DNA of 33,080 bases from Gemmatimonadetes bacterium 13_1_20CM_4_69_16 (GTDB taxonomy: Bacteria; Gemmatimonadota; Gemmatimonadetes; Gemmatimonadales; GWC2-71-9). The position numbers and the translations under genes were made by a program. Every line of letters begins with the position of its first letter. Position 1 is the stretch's first letter. Where the stretch lies: assembly GCA_001919865.1 (NCBI GenBank), contig MNIR01000045.1:5905-38984 (forward strand), written 5' to 3'. Below are positions 26,273 through 33,080 of this stretch, piece by piece. Under the pieces are notes generated by a model, which had not been told where the DNA came from, did not search any database, and was given only the letters and a program-made list of their open reading frames with translations.

Positions 26273-27430
26273 TTGGACGACGTGACCTTCCACTGGTCTC
26301 TCGAATGCTCGTCCTGCACCAAGCCGCGCAGCGTCGAGGGACTCCCCACGGTATGTGACTGTGGCCAGCCCTACTTGGTTCGGTACGGCGCCGTGCCGCC
26401 GCCCGGCACCAAGGCGCTGTTGTCCGACCGGCCCTGGACGATGTGGCGTTACCGCGAGTGGCTGCCACTCGGCGACGGGGAATCCCCCGTAACGCTGGGA
26501 GAGGGTGGGACGCCGCTGCTCGCGGTCCAACGGATCGCCGCGCGCTACGGGTTCGAGGACCTGTGCGTCAAGGAAGAATCCGTCAATCCCACGGGCACGT
26601 TCAAGGCTCGGGGACTGGCGGCCGCGGTGACGCGCGCGGCGCACGCTGGGGCGCGGCGATTTGTCATCCCGACCGCCGGCAACGCCGGCATCGCGCTCGC
26701 GGCGTACGCCGCCCGCGCCGCCATCCCGGCGCGCGTGTACGCGCCCGCGAGCACACCTCCCACCATCCTCTTCCAAATCAGGAGCTTCGGCGCCGATCTG
26801 GTGCTGGTGGACGGACACATCGGAGACTGTGGGAAAGCGGCGCATGCCTACGCGCTGGAGGCGGGGGCGGTGAACGTGTCCACGCTGCGCGAGCCCTACC
26901 GCATCGAAGGGAAGAAGACGCTCGGTCTCGAGCTGGCCGAGCAGTTCGGCTGGACCCTGCCGGACGTGATTGTGTATCCCACCGGAGGAGGCACAGGACT
27001 GATCGGCATGTGGAAGGCGTTCGGCGAGCTGGCGGGGGCGGGCTGGGTGGGCGAGTCGCGGCCACGCATGTATGGCGTGCAGGCCGCCGGCTGCGCGCCC
27101 GTCGTGAAAGCCTTCCAGGAAGGCGCCGCAGGCTGCACCCCGTGGCCCGAGCCATGGACGATCGCGTCCGGCCTACGGGTGCCGGGCCCGCTGGGGGACC
27201 GGCTGATGCTCCAGGCGTTACAGGAAAGCGGGGGCGGGGCGATCGCCGTGCCGGACGCGGCGCTCGCCGCGGCGGCGCGGGACCTCCAGACCTTGGAGGG
27301 CATTGACGCGTCGCCGGAGGGTGGGGCTGCGCTCGCCGGAGCGTTGGAGCTCAAGACCAAGGGCGCCATCAAGCCGCACGAGCGCGTGGTGCTCTTCAAC
27401 ACCGGTGCCGGGTGGCTGTACCGCGCTTAA
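26273..27430 (+). CDS. thrC: Threonine synthase (PLP-dependent)
   Basis: Converts O-phosphohomoserine to threonine. The 385 residues begin with a small zinc-ribbon-like segment (C12xxC15, C28xC30), then the PLP fold II core. K111 in NPTGTFKARG binds PLP, PTAGNAGIALAAYA is the phosphate-contact loop, and PTGGGTGLIGMWKAF is the glycine-rich loop. The cysteine-containing N-terminus places it in the archaeal/thermophile-like class. Related fold II enzymes (threonine dehydratase, cysteate synthase) are alternatives. The start is TTG 26273 or GTG 26282; neither has a Shine-Dalgarno, and a strong hairpin ends at 26269, so initiation may be structure-sensitive. larC follows after 28 bases. Confidence 0.88.
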   Translation: MDDVTFHWSLECSSCTKPRSVEGLPTVCDCGQPYLVRYGAVPPPGTKALLSDRPWTMWRYREWLPLGDGESPVTLGEGGTPLLAVQRIAARYGFEDLCVKEESVNPTGTFKARGLAAAVTRAAHAGARRFVIPTAGNAGIALAAYAARAAIPARVYAPASTPPTILFQIRSFGADLVLVDGHIGDCGKAAHAYALEAGAVNVSTLREPYRIEGKKTLGLELAEQFGWTLPDVIVYPTGGGTGLIGMWKAFGELAGAGWVGESRPRMYGVQAAGCAPVVKAFQEGAAGCTPWPEPWTIASGLRVPGPLGDRLMLQALQESGGGAIAVPDAALAAAARDLQTLEGIDASPEGGAALAGALELKTKGAIKPHERVVLFNTGAGWLYRA

Positions 27431-27458
27431 CCCGTTAATTTTCCGCCGTTTCGGTCGC

Positions 27459-28655
27459 ATGCGAATCGCCATTCTGGACCCGGCCGCCGGCATATCAGGC
27501 GACATGACCCTCGGGGCGCTGCTGTCGGTGGGCGTCCCGGCGGCATGGCTGGAGGAGTTGCCGCGGCGCCTGGGGCTCGCGGGGGTGAGCATCAGCATCC
27601 GCGAGGTGGCGCGCTGCGGGGTGGGGTGCACCCAGGTGGAGTTCGCGATCCCCGAACAGCCGCACGGCCGGCACGTCGGCGAGCTGGTGCGGCTAGTGGA
27701 GCGCGCTCCGGTGTCGGCGTGGGTGAAAGAGCGGGCGGTGCGCGCGTTTCGCCTGATCGGTGACGCGGAAGGCCGGGTGCACAACGTCCCGCCGGAGAAG
27801 GTCCATTTGCACGAAGTCGGTGCCGTGGACGCGCTACTCGACATCGTGGGTGCCATTGAAGGGTTCGAGCGGCTCGGCGTCGAGGCGGTGTACAACTTGC
27901 CGATAGCGGTGGGGAACGGCTGGGTCGAGGCGGCCCACGGCAAGCTGCCGGTGCCCGCCCCGGCCACGGCGATCCTGCTCGAGGGGCTGGAGGTGACTGC
28001 GGCCGGCGGGGGGTTGAGCCCCGTCGAGGGGGAGGCGACGACGCCGACGGGAGCGGCACTCGTGCGCGTGCTCACGTCCGGGGCGCCACCCGCCCGCTGG
28101 CGGATGGCGCGGAGCGGATGGGGTGCCGGGCGCCGCGACCCGTCGCATTATCCCAACGCGCTGCGGCTGCTCGTCGCCGAGCAGGCGGCCGAAGCGGGGC
28201 AGGTGGTGCTGCTCGCCACGGACGTCGATGACATGAGCCCCGAGTACGTGGAGCCCCTGCGGCAGGCGCTAGCGACCGCCGGCGCCATCGACGTGCAGAC
28301 CTGGCCAGTCCAGATGAAGAAGGGCCGGTCGGGCTTCCGTGTGGAAGTGATGGTGCCACAGGAGCTGGCAGACGCGGTCACCACGGCGCTGTTCCGTCAC
28401 AGCACGACGGCCGGCATCCGCCGCTGGGTGGCGGAGCGGGCCACGCTGCCACGTCGGCACGTGACCGTCCAGCTGTCTCCCGAGGTCGCGGTGCGCGTCA
28501 AAGTGCTGGAGCAGCCCGACGCGGGTGGCGTGCGGGTGAAGCCTGAATACGACGACGTGCTCGCTGCCGCGCGGGCGCTTGGCCGGCCGCCGCTCGAGAT
28601 CGCGCGCGCCGCCGAGCGCGATGCCGAAGCACTCGTCGCCAAATCCAAGGAGTGA
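27459..28655 (+). CDS. larC: Nickel-pincer cofactor biosynthesis protein LarC
   Basis: LarC inserts nickel into the pyridinium dithiocarboxylate pincer cofactor of LarA-type racemases. The 398 residues start with ILDPAAGISGDMTLGALL and contain KVHLHEVGAVDALLDIVG, GWVEAAHGKLPVPAPAT, EGEATTPTGAALV and, in the C-terminal half, ATDVDDMSPEYVEPL, all family marks. In some lactobacilli larC is split and joined by frameshifting; here it is one uninterrupted frame. No larA, larB or larE is in the window. The ATG at 27459 fits the family N-terminus; an upstream frame extension inside the threonine synthase gene is shadow. The stop lies within the next gene's ribosome-binding region. Confidence 0.9.
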   Translation: MRIAILDPAAGISGDMTLGALLSVGVPAAWLEELPRRLGLAGVSISIREVARCGVGCTQVEFAIPEQPHGRHVGELVRLVERAPVSAWVKERAVRAFRLIGDAEGRVHNVPPEKVHLHEVGAVDALLDIVGAIEGFERLGVEAVYNLPIAVGNGWVEAAHGKLPVPAPATAILLEGLEVTAAGGGLSPVEGEATTPTGAALVRVLTSGAPPARWRMARSGWGAGRRDPSHYPNALRLLVAEQAAEAGQVVLLATDVDDMSPEYVEPLRQALATAGAIDVQTWPVQMKKGRSGFRVEVMVPQELADAVTTALFRHSTTAGIRRWVAERATLPRRHVTVQLSPEVAVRVKVLEQPDAGGVRVKPEYDDVLAAARALGRPPLEIARAAERDAEALVAKSKE

Positions 28656-28657
28656 GC

Positions 28658-30166
28658 ATGACCGTTAAGCAAGCCGTCGTCGCCCTGGTCGGCGTGGTGG
28701 TGAGCTCCGTCGCGGGACCCGCCGCGGCGCAGCAATGGACGTCGGCCAAGTGCGAACTCAACACCTCGCATTTCCTGGTCCAGGGCGCCGTGCAGTACCT
28801 CAAGAACGCGAGCGAGACCAAGTTCCAGGACAAGCGGGTCGGCTACCTGAAGGACGCGAGCCGTGTGCTCACCGAAGCCGTCACGACGAAGGGGCAGGAC
28901 AAGAACCCCGCCGCATGGTACTACTTCGGGCGCTACTACGCGCTGACGAATGATATGACGGGTGCCGACACGGCCTTCACAAAGGCCCTGGCGCTCGCCC
29001 CGCAGTGCAAGGAGGACATCGCGGTTTGGCGCCGCGTGTTTTGGGTGCCGGTGTTCAACGAGGGCGTTAAGGCATGGCAGGCCGGGAACACGGACTCGGC
29101 CATCGCGTCGTTCCGTCGCGCGAACCAGATCTACCAGGGCGAGCCGACGGGTTTCGTATACCTCGGGACGCTGTTCGCGAACGCGAACCAACCGGACTCG
29201 TCTGCGAAGTACTTCAAGCTGGCCGTGCCAGCCGCGAGCGATCCCAAGTTCGCCAAACAAAAGCGCGACGCCCTCTTCAACGTGGCGCGGGTGTACCACG
29301 CGGCGCAGCGGCACGACGAGGCCATAGCCGGCTACAAGCAGTATCTCGATTCCTTCCCGGGGGACGTACAGGCGCTGGCCGGGCTTGCCGCCATTTACTC
29401 GCAGCAGGGCAAGCGGAACGAGGCGGGGGCGTTGTACGGCCAAATCCTGGAGCACGCCGACTCGGCGGAGGCGAACGACCTGTTTAGCGCGGCGCAGGCG
29501 ATTCTGAACGCGATCCCGAACGAGCCCGACACGGCGCCGATGGGCAGCGCGTGCCGCGCGGCCACACGGGCGAGGAACAAGACGCTGACGGTGAAGCAGG
29601 TCGCGACGCGGTGCGCAGCTGTCACGGATGACACGATCAAGGCGTTCCGGACAACCCTCGCGGCGCCGCGCTACCGGCTGGCGGCGCGTGCCTACGAGGC
29701 GGGCCTTGCCAAGAACCCCAACCTGCGTGAAGCGCTCTACAACCTCGGGGGGATCTACTACCTGCTCGACGATACGGCGAAGGCCCTCCCGGTGGCCCAG
29801 CGGCTGTATGCCGTGGACCCCTTGAATCGCACCAGCCTCGCGAAGCTCGCGGGCGCCTGGCAGCTGCGGGGCAAGAAGGACTCGACGCTGCTGTACCTCA
29901 CGATCGCCGACTCCATGACGGTCGAGGTGACGATCGGCACATTCTCTCCGGATGAGCAGGGCGCGAAGCTCGACGGCCTGTTCACGAATCTCAAGACCAA
30001 GGCGAGCCTGCCTGCAGGGGTGACGTTCGAGTTCCTGAATGCTAAGGGGGACGTCGTCGCAACGCAGAAGCAGGACGTGCCCGCCATCGACGCTAGCGGC
30101 AGTCATGCGTTCGAGATCAAGGCGGCGGGCGCTGGGATCGTGGCGTGGAGATATCGGCGATCGTAG
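28658..30166 (+). CDS. Secreted tetratricopeptide-repeat protein
   Basis: The protein has about 502 residues. A signal peptide spans about 1-25 (VVVSSVAGPAAAQQ). TPR-like helical pairs follow, for example AAWYYFGRYYALTND, YQGEPTGFVYLGTLFANANQPDSS, KRDALFNVARVYHAAQRHDE, VQALAGLAAIYSQQGK and LREALYNLGGIYYLLDD. A short beta domain at the end (about 455-502, FEFLNAKGDVVATQKQDV) resembles FxLYD-type modules. It is probably periplasmic and a scaffold; I cannot name a partner. AAGGAG (28647-28652) sits five bases before ATG 28658, which is preferred to the GTG two codons earlier. It is the last intact gene of the plus-strand run. Confidence 0.85.
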   Translation: MTVKQAVVALVGVVVSSVAGPAAAQQWTSAKCELNTSHFLVQGAVQYLKNASETKFQDKRVGYLKDASRVLTEAVTTKGQDKNPAAWYYFGRYYALTNDMTGADTAFTKALALAPQCKEDIAVWRRVFWVPVFNEGVKAWQAGNTDSAIASFRRANQIYQGEPTGFVYLGTLFANANQPDSSAKYFKLAVPAASDPKFAKQKRDALFNVARVYHAAQRHDEAIAGYKQYLDSFPGDVQALAGLAAIYSQQGKRNEAGALYGQILEHADSAEANDLFSAAQAILNAIPNEPDTAPMGSACRAATRARNKTLTVKQVATRCAAVTDDTIKAFRTTLAAPRYRLAARAYEAGLAKNPNLREALYNLGGIYYLLDDTAKALPVAQRLYAVDPLNRTSLAKLAGAWQLRGKKDSTLLYLTIADSMTVEVTIGTFSPDEQGAKLDGLFTNLKTKASLPAGVTFEFLNAKGDVVATQKQDVPAIDASGSHAFEIKAAGAGIVAWRYRRS

Positions 30167-30240
30167 TGACCCGCCTGCTGCTGGCGCTGGCGGCCGCCGC
30201 GTGCTCGGCGCTTCCCGCGCTGAGGGATCCCAGCCAAATA
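30166..30240 (+). pseudogene. Possible remnant of a lipoprotein gene (signal peptide only)
   Basis: A GTG at 30166 overlaps the last base of the TPR stop codon, the junction style used throughout this run. It opens MTRLLLALAAAACSALPAL, which looks like a lipoprotein signal peptide with lipobox LAAAAC. After about 25 codons the frame enters the hairpin at 30241-30279 and then the antisense of the pilin-like gene, with no recognisable sequence. I read it as the 5' stub of a gene cut off where the minus-strand cassette begins. It may be chance in GC-rich DNA. Confidence 0.35.
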
Positions 30241-30279
30241 GCGTCGGGGCGCGCCACCCGGCGGGACGCGCCCCGATGC
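30241..30279 (-). terminator. Hairpin terminator between convergent transcripts
   Basis: The arms 30241-30253 and 30267-30279 pair over 13 bases, including ten perfect GC-rich pairs (TCGGGGCGCG with CGCGCCCCGA) and one G-T pair, around a 13-base loop. Read on the minus strand it is followed by TATTTGG, a weak T-rich tail, so it best fits termination of the pilin-like operon 25 bases after its stop codon. On the plus strand no T tract follows. Confidence 0.7.
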
Positions 30280-30303
30280 CCGAAGAGGGGGAAGGCGCGA
30301 GCC

Positions 30304-30819
30304 TTACAGGACTGCGACGGTCAGCACGATAGTCGCGCGGTAGTTCCCCGAAGGCACGGTCCCCACCGTCGCGGTCACGAAGTCGGCCGCACCGCCAAAC
30401 GACTGCCCCAGGAAGATGGTGCCGCTTGCACTGGCTCCGGTCACCGTCGTCCCCGCAGTTGGGTTGAAGAGGACCTGAGTACCAGGGGGTGAGAGGGTAT
30501 GTGCTCCCGACGTGCTGCCGTACGTGAGCGGGATCGTGCTGGTCCCCGGGCCGCTTAGTGCAGTCGGCAGGGCAAAACTAATGCTCAGGCTGACGCCCTG
30601 CGGGTTGCTCACACTCCAGGTTGCGGCCGCGTTATCGTTGACAGAACCTTGCCCTGGGAACCCCTCAGGGAAGCGAAGATCGCCGCCTTTGGTGAGCGTA
30701 AGCCCCGCCGGCGCGATGTCCATAGTGGCCAACGCAGGAGACAACCTCGTCTGCGCCGCCGCGATACCGGGCAGCACGAGCGCCGTCACCCATCCAAGGT
30801 GCTTCCTGACTCTTGACAT
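30304..30819 (-). CDS. Secreted beta-rich pilin-like protein (DUF4402-like)
   Basis: The 171 residues begin with a signal peptide (about 1-22, ALVLPGIAAAQ). The rest is serine/threonine/glycine-rich with alternating beta strands and no cysteine. The ending GNYRATIVLTVAV, preceded by FGGAADFVTATVG, resembles DUF4402 and related fimbrial subunits, whose last strands read GxYxGTxTVTV. The block ATWSVSNPQGVSLSISFALPT fits the middle of that family. It is probably the surface subunit exported with the chaperone-like and usher-like proteins upstream on the same strand. GGAGGT lies four bases before the ATG, the strongest ribosome-binding site of this cassette, as expected for an abundant structural protein. 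Confidence 0.7.
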   Translation of the reverse strand: MSRVRKHLGWVTALVLPGIAAAQTRLSPALATMDIAPAGLTLTKGGDLRFPEGFPGQGSVNDNAAATWSVSNPQGVSLSISFALPTALSGPGTSTIPLTYGSTSGAHTLSPPGTQVLFNPTAGTTVTGASASGTIFLGQSFGGAADFVTATVGTVPSGNYRATIVLTVAVL

Positions 30820-30856
30820 AGAACCTCCGTTCTGGGCGTTTGCGGTTGTTCGCTAC

Positions 30857-31771
30857 TTACCTGACGCCGGGTATCATCAAAGGGCTTGGCGCAAGCGGGC
30901 CGAAGGAAACGCTTACGGCGCTTCGATCCCCCGAGTGGCCAAGCTGAACGTTGAGCGTGTTCGGCCCACGCCACGTGAACACATAGCGGTTCTCCGTGCT
31001 ACCGAAGACAACGAGCGGTCCCATGACCGTCGCGCCGGATACCTCCACGTTCGGCTGTTGATAGACGATCGCTGCCCACGTATGCCCCAACGCCAACCGC
31101 ACGTCGGCGTAGCGTTGTCGGTGCTCGGCCTCGCTATAAGAGAGCTGCACGCGGTCCAGGGGGGTCACGTACACTTGCCACGCGCGCCCGGACACCGAAG
31201 AGCGGGATGCGCGCAGCGTGGCCCAACCGACGGAATAGCCCAGGTCGAGGAAAGTTGCGCCCCGATCGTCTCTGGTCAGCCCGAAGAGGGGACCGCGCAG
31301 GCCCTGCGGGAAGAGAAGACCTGACTGTCCTTCGGCGGTGGCGCGAAGGCGGTCGAGCCGCGCGCGGGAGGCGGGCAAGATCTGATTGGGGTCGAGCAAC
31401 GTCAGAGCCAGCTGCCGAGGTTGCCAAACGACCGCGACCCCCAGCCTTCCCCGTAGCTGCTCGAGCGTCATGTACGCGACCGGGGGTTCCCGCAGTCCCA
31501 CGAGCTTGAAGATGGGCGCCGCAGGCAGAACGAGGACCTCACTGTCATCCCTCGACTCAGCGAGCACGAGGACAGCGCCGATCCCCTCCAGCCGAACCTC
31601 GACGAGCAAAGTCTCCGTGGGGGCAGTCGCGGGCGCCGAGCCGCGGGGAGACTGAGCGAGCCGGGATGTCGTGATGGTTCCGCAGTAGGCCGGCTCACCT
31701 GAGGCGATCCACCAGATCAGCGCGCACCAGGCCAGGGCGAAAGCCGGGCCGCGCGGCAACGTCCTGATCAC
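30857..31771 (-). CDS. Miniature usher-like outer-membrane protein
   Basis: The 304 residues begin with a signal peptide (about 1-31, WCALIWWIASGEPAYCG). Residues about 52-135 resemble the N-terminal chaperone-binding domain of fimbrial ushers: TLLVEVRLEGI, a VLVLPAAPIFKLVGL block matching the usher dLxxlGL segment, MTLEQLRGRLGVAV, and QLALTLLDPNQILP. Residues about 145-295 show amphipathic strands (ATFLDLGYSVGWATL, AWQVYVTPLDRVQLSY, NTLNVQLGHSGDRSAVSVSF), enough for perhaps 8-12 barrel strands, whereas a real usher has 24 strands and about 800 residues. The GTG start overlaps the chaperone-like gene by 4 bases, and the pilin-like gene follows after 37 bases. It could be a decayed usher, but the frame is intact. 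The assignment is by pattern only. Confidence 0.55.
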   Translation of the reverse strand: MIRTLPRGPAFALAWCALIWWIASGEPAYCGTITTSRLAQSPRGSAPATAPTETLLVEVRLEGIGAVLVLAESRDDSEVLVLPAAPIFKLVGLREPPVAYMTLEQLRGRLGVAVVWQPRQLALTLLDPNQILPASRARLDRLRATAEGQSGLLFPQGLRGPLFGLTRDDRGATFLDLGYSVGWATLRASRSSVSGRAWQVYVTPLDRVQLSYSEAEHRQRYADVRLALGHTWAAIVYQQPNVEVSGATVMGPLVVFGSTENRYVFTWRGPNTLNVQLGHSGDRSAVSVSFGPLAPSPLMIPGVR

Positions 31772-32232
31772 GGCGCCACCACCTTCGTGATGTACCGGGT
31801 AGCGAAGTCAAGCCGCGTGACGACTTCGTTCGGCTTCGTCGGCGTCTCTGGAACCACCGGCTCAAACAACGTGACGAGCCGCAGTACGGCCCCCGGTGCG
31901 AGGCGCTCACGGACCAGGATGCGGAGGGTCTGCGTTTCTCCGGGCCCGAACTGAAACAGTCGGGGGCTGACGATCGCGTCAACCGGAGCACCCAGCTGGA
32001 CGTTCCCGTCGACGACCTCCCCATGCCTGAGCTCGACGCTCACGCGCAAGAGCTCCGTGGACCGGTTCCACAAGGTCGTCTTCGCATACCCGTCTTTGAG
32101 CTCGACTATCGGCTGGACCTGCCCCCAGCTCACGTCGGTCGGAGTTATCAGGGCCCCGAGCGCGATCCCGGCAGGAACAAGAGCGGACAAGAGCCACCGG
32201 CGAGCGCCGAGTCCCAAGCCTCCGCTTCTCAT
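31768..32232 (-). CDS. PapD-like periplasmic chaperone, single immunoglobulin domain
   Basis: The 154 residues have an N-terminal signal segment (about 8-37, LLSALVPAGIALGALI) and one Ig-like domain. YAKTTLWNRSTELLRVSVEL matches the K-x-L-x-V-x-N strand of pilus chaperones. SPRLFQFGPGETQTLRILV matches the P-x-x-F-x-L-x-P-G-x-x-Q-x-I-R-I strand pair, the most diagnostic part. LRLVTLFEPVVP and TRYITKVVAP follow, then the chain ends. Classical chaperones have two such domains and about 220-240 residues, so the second is missing. The ATG at 32232 is preceded by GGAGGG six bases upstream; a longer frame to 32289 lacks such support. Confidence 0.65.
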   Translation of the reverse strand: MRSGGLGLGARRWLLSALVPAGIALGALITPTDVSWGQVQPIVELKDGYAKTTLWNRSTELLRVSVELRHGEVVDGNVQLGAPVDAIVSPRLFQFGPGETQTLRILVRERLAPGAVLRLVTLFEPVVPETPTKPNEVVTRLDFATRYITKVVAP

Positions 32233-32378
32233 GACGGTCCCTCCGCGTGTAGGCTTGCTGCACGACGAAACGGGCGAACCTACCGCCATGACATGGGGAG
32301 CACACTACGCTGGGAGGATGAAACGGCAGCCGAGCCCTTAGAGTGAGACGCTCGTCGTAACCGCTTACTCCTTAGAGA
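32233..32378 (-). promoter_or_regulatory. Intergenic region with a direct repeat upstream of the chaperone-like gene
   Basis: This is the largest true gap in the window (146 bases) and is less GC-rich than its surroundings. It is the likely promoter region of the three-gene minus-strand operon. An eight-base direct repeat, CCTTAGAG on the plus strand, occurs at 32336-32343 and 32370-32377, 34 bases apart, near the end of the response regulator gene. It may be a regulator site. I could not fix a -35/-10 pair. Confidence 0.4.
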
Positions 32379-33080
32379 CTACCGCAGTGGTGGGAAGGTC
32401 TCTGGACGACGATGAGAGGGTTCTTTGGCGTGCATGTACGCCGCGATCTGGAGCCGGCTGTGTAGCGCCAGCTTTTCCAGGACGTTATGCACGTGGCTCC
32501 TGATCGTGTGCGTGGCGAGGTGGAGCCGGTGTGCGATTTCCTTGTTGCTCATCCCGGCCGCGATCAGATCCACCACCTCCCGTTCCCGCTTCGTCAACTG
32601 CACGGCCTTGAGCGCTTGGTCCTCGCCCCGGAGCACCGCCAGACCGGCAATCTGAGAGAAGAGCGAGACTGTCAGGGGAGGCGGGAGAATGTTGGCGCCT
32701 TGTGCCACCGAGCGAATGGCGTGGAGGAAATCGTCTAACGTGGCGGCTTTCAGGACGAAGCCAGACACGCCGGCTTGCACGTACTGCACGACGTCTTCGT
32801 GTATGGGGAGGAGCCCCATCAGGATCACCTTCGTCTTGGGAGACGCCTGGCGCACCGTTTGCGCCAACTGCAAGGCGTCCCCGTTTCGCAATGCCTGATC
32901 CACCAGAACTACGTCTGGCTTGGCTGCCGGCACTCGTCGCAGCGCCTCCTCACCATCTGCCAGAGCCGCGACCACCGTGAGATCGTCCTGGGCGTTGAGC
33001 ATCCCAGCAAGGCCGTCGCGGAACAGGCGGTTATCATCGATGACAAGGAGGCGGAGCTTCACAACAGGCTGGCGAGGCAC
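32379..33080 (-). CDS. NarL/FixJ-type response regulator with LuxR helix-turn-helix
   Basis: The protein has a receiver domain (about 8-125) with acidic pair D15-D16, probable phosphoacceptor D61 (VVLVDQ) and K110-region FVLKAA. The C-terminal LuxR-type DNA-binding domain (about 163-222) has LTKREREVVDLIAAGMSNKEIAHRL and HTIRSHVHNVLEKL. At the usual switch Thr/Ser position the sequence is KVILMGLLP, so the hydroxyl residue is replaced by glycine. The start is GTG 33080 at the window edge or, more typical for the family, GTG 33062 (KLRLLVIDDN). The partner sensor kinase may lie beyond the edge. It is on the same strand as, and upstream of, the pilus-like genes and could regulate them. Confidence 0.88.
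   Translation of the reverse strand: MPRQPVVKLRLLVIDDNRLFRDGLAGMLNAQDDLTVVAALADGEEALRRVPAAKPDVVLVDQALRNGDALQLAQTVRQASPKTKVILMGLLPIHEDVVQYVQAGVSGFVLKAATLDDFLHAIRSVAQGANILPPPLTVSLFSQIAGLAVLRGEDQALKAVQLTKREREVVDLIAAGMSNKEIAHRLHLATHTIRSHVHNVLEKLALHSRLQIAAYMHAKEPSHRRPETFPPLR

Noticed and set aside
30512-31324. Plus-strand open frame of 270 codons opposite the pilin-like and usher-like genes
   Set aside because: The minus-strand frames have signal peptides, ribosome-binding sites and an operon layout; the plus-strand frame has none.

Overview
The window looks like chromosomal DNA of a high-GC diderm bacterium, most likely a member of Gemmatimonadota. This rests on the combination of genes: BamA, Skp and a full Raetz-pathway lipid A cluster with an LpxC-FabZ fusion, next to the mostly Firmicutes-type McsA-McsB-ClpC phosphoarginine proteolysis module and the bacillithiol enzyme BshC. 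The taxonomic call is inference from gene content. I saw no rRNA, tRNA, CRISPR array or insertion sequence. No stretch longer than 300 bases lacks a gene.

Bases 1-30166 form one very compact plus-strand run in which most neighbours overlap by 1-8 bases (GTGA, ATGA or TGATG junctions). In order: the C-terminal part of a small conserved protein; prfB (RF2) with its programmed +1 frameshift; lysS; a LolC/E permease and LolD ATPase (lipoprotein export); mcsA, mcsB, clpC (arginine-phosphorylation-dependent proteolysis); bamA and skp (outer-membrane protein assembly); lpxD, lpxC-fabZ, lpxA, a GnnA-like oxidoreductase, lpxB, a DUF374 acyltransferase and lpxK (lipid A). The first half is therefore an envelope-biogenesis operon with protein quality control embedded in it.

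The second part of the run is housekeeping: glutamate dehydrogenase, rlmH, an AMMECR1 protein, bshC, a small membrane protein, a murJ that is broken as given (about 50 codons missing plus a frame change), uvrC, a REP-like inverted-repeat island, a threonine synthase, larC and a secreted TPR protein. A short lipoprotein-like reading frame starting on the TPR stop codon runs into nothing recognisable.

Bases 30241-33080 are different: all genes are on the minus strand, and the base composition is visibly less GC-rich. The region holds a terminator-like hairpin, a secreted beta-rich pilin-like protein, a 304-residue usher-like protein, a single-domain PapD-like chaperone and, upstream of them, a NarL/LuxR-type response regulator that reaches the window edge. 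I read this as a miniature chaperone-usher-like surface system. It is the best candidate here for something undescribed.

Other points worth checking are a probable ATC start codon for lpxC, purine-rich G-run islands placed at three gene junctions, and a McsB lacking half of its allosteric phosphoarginine-binding motif.
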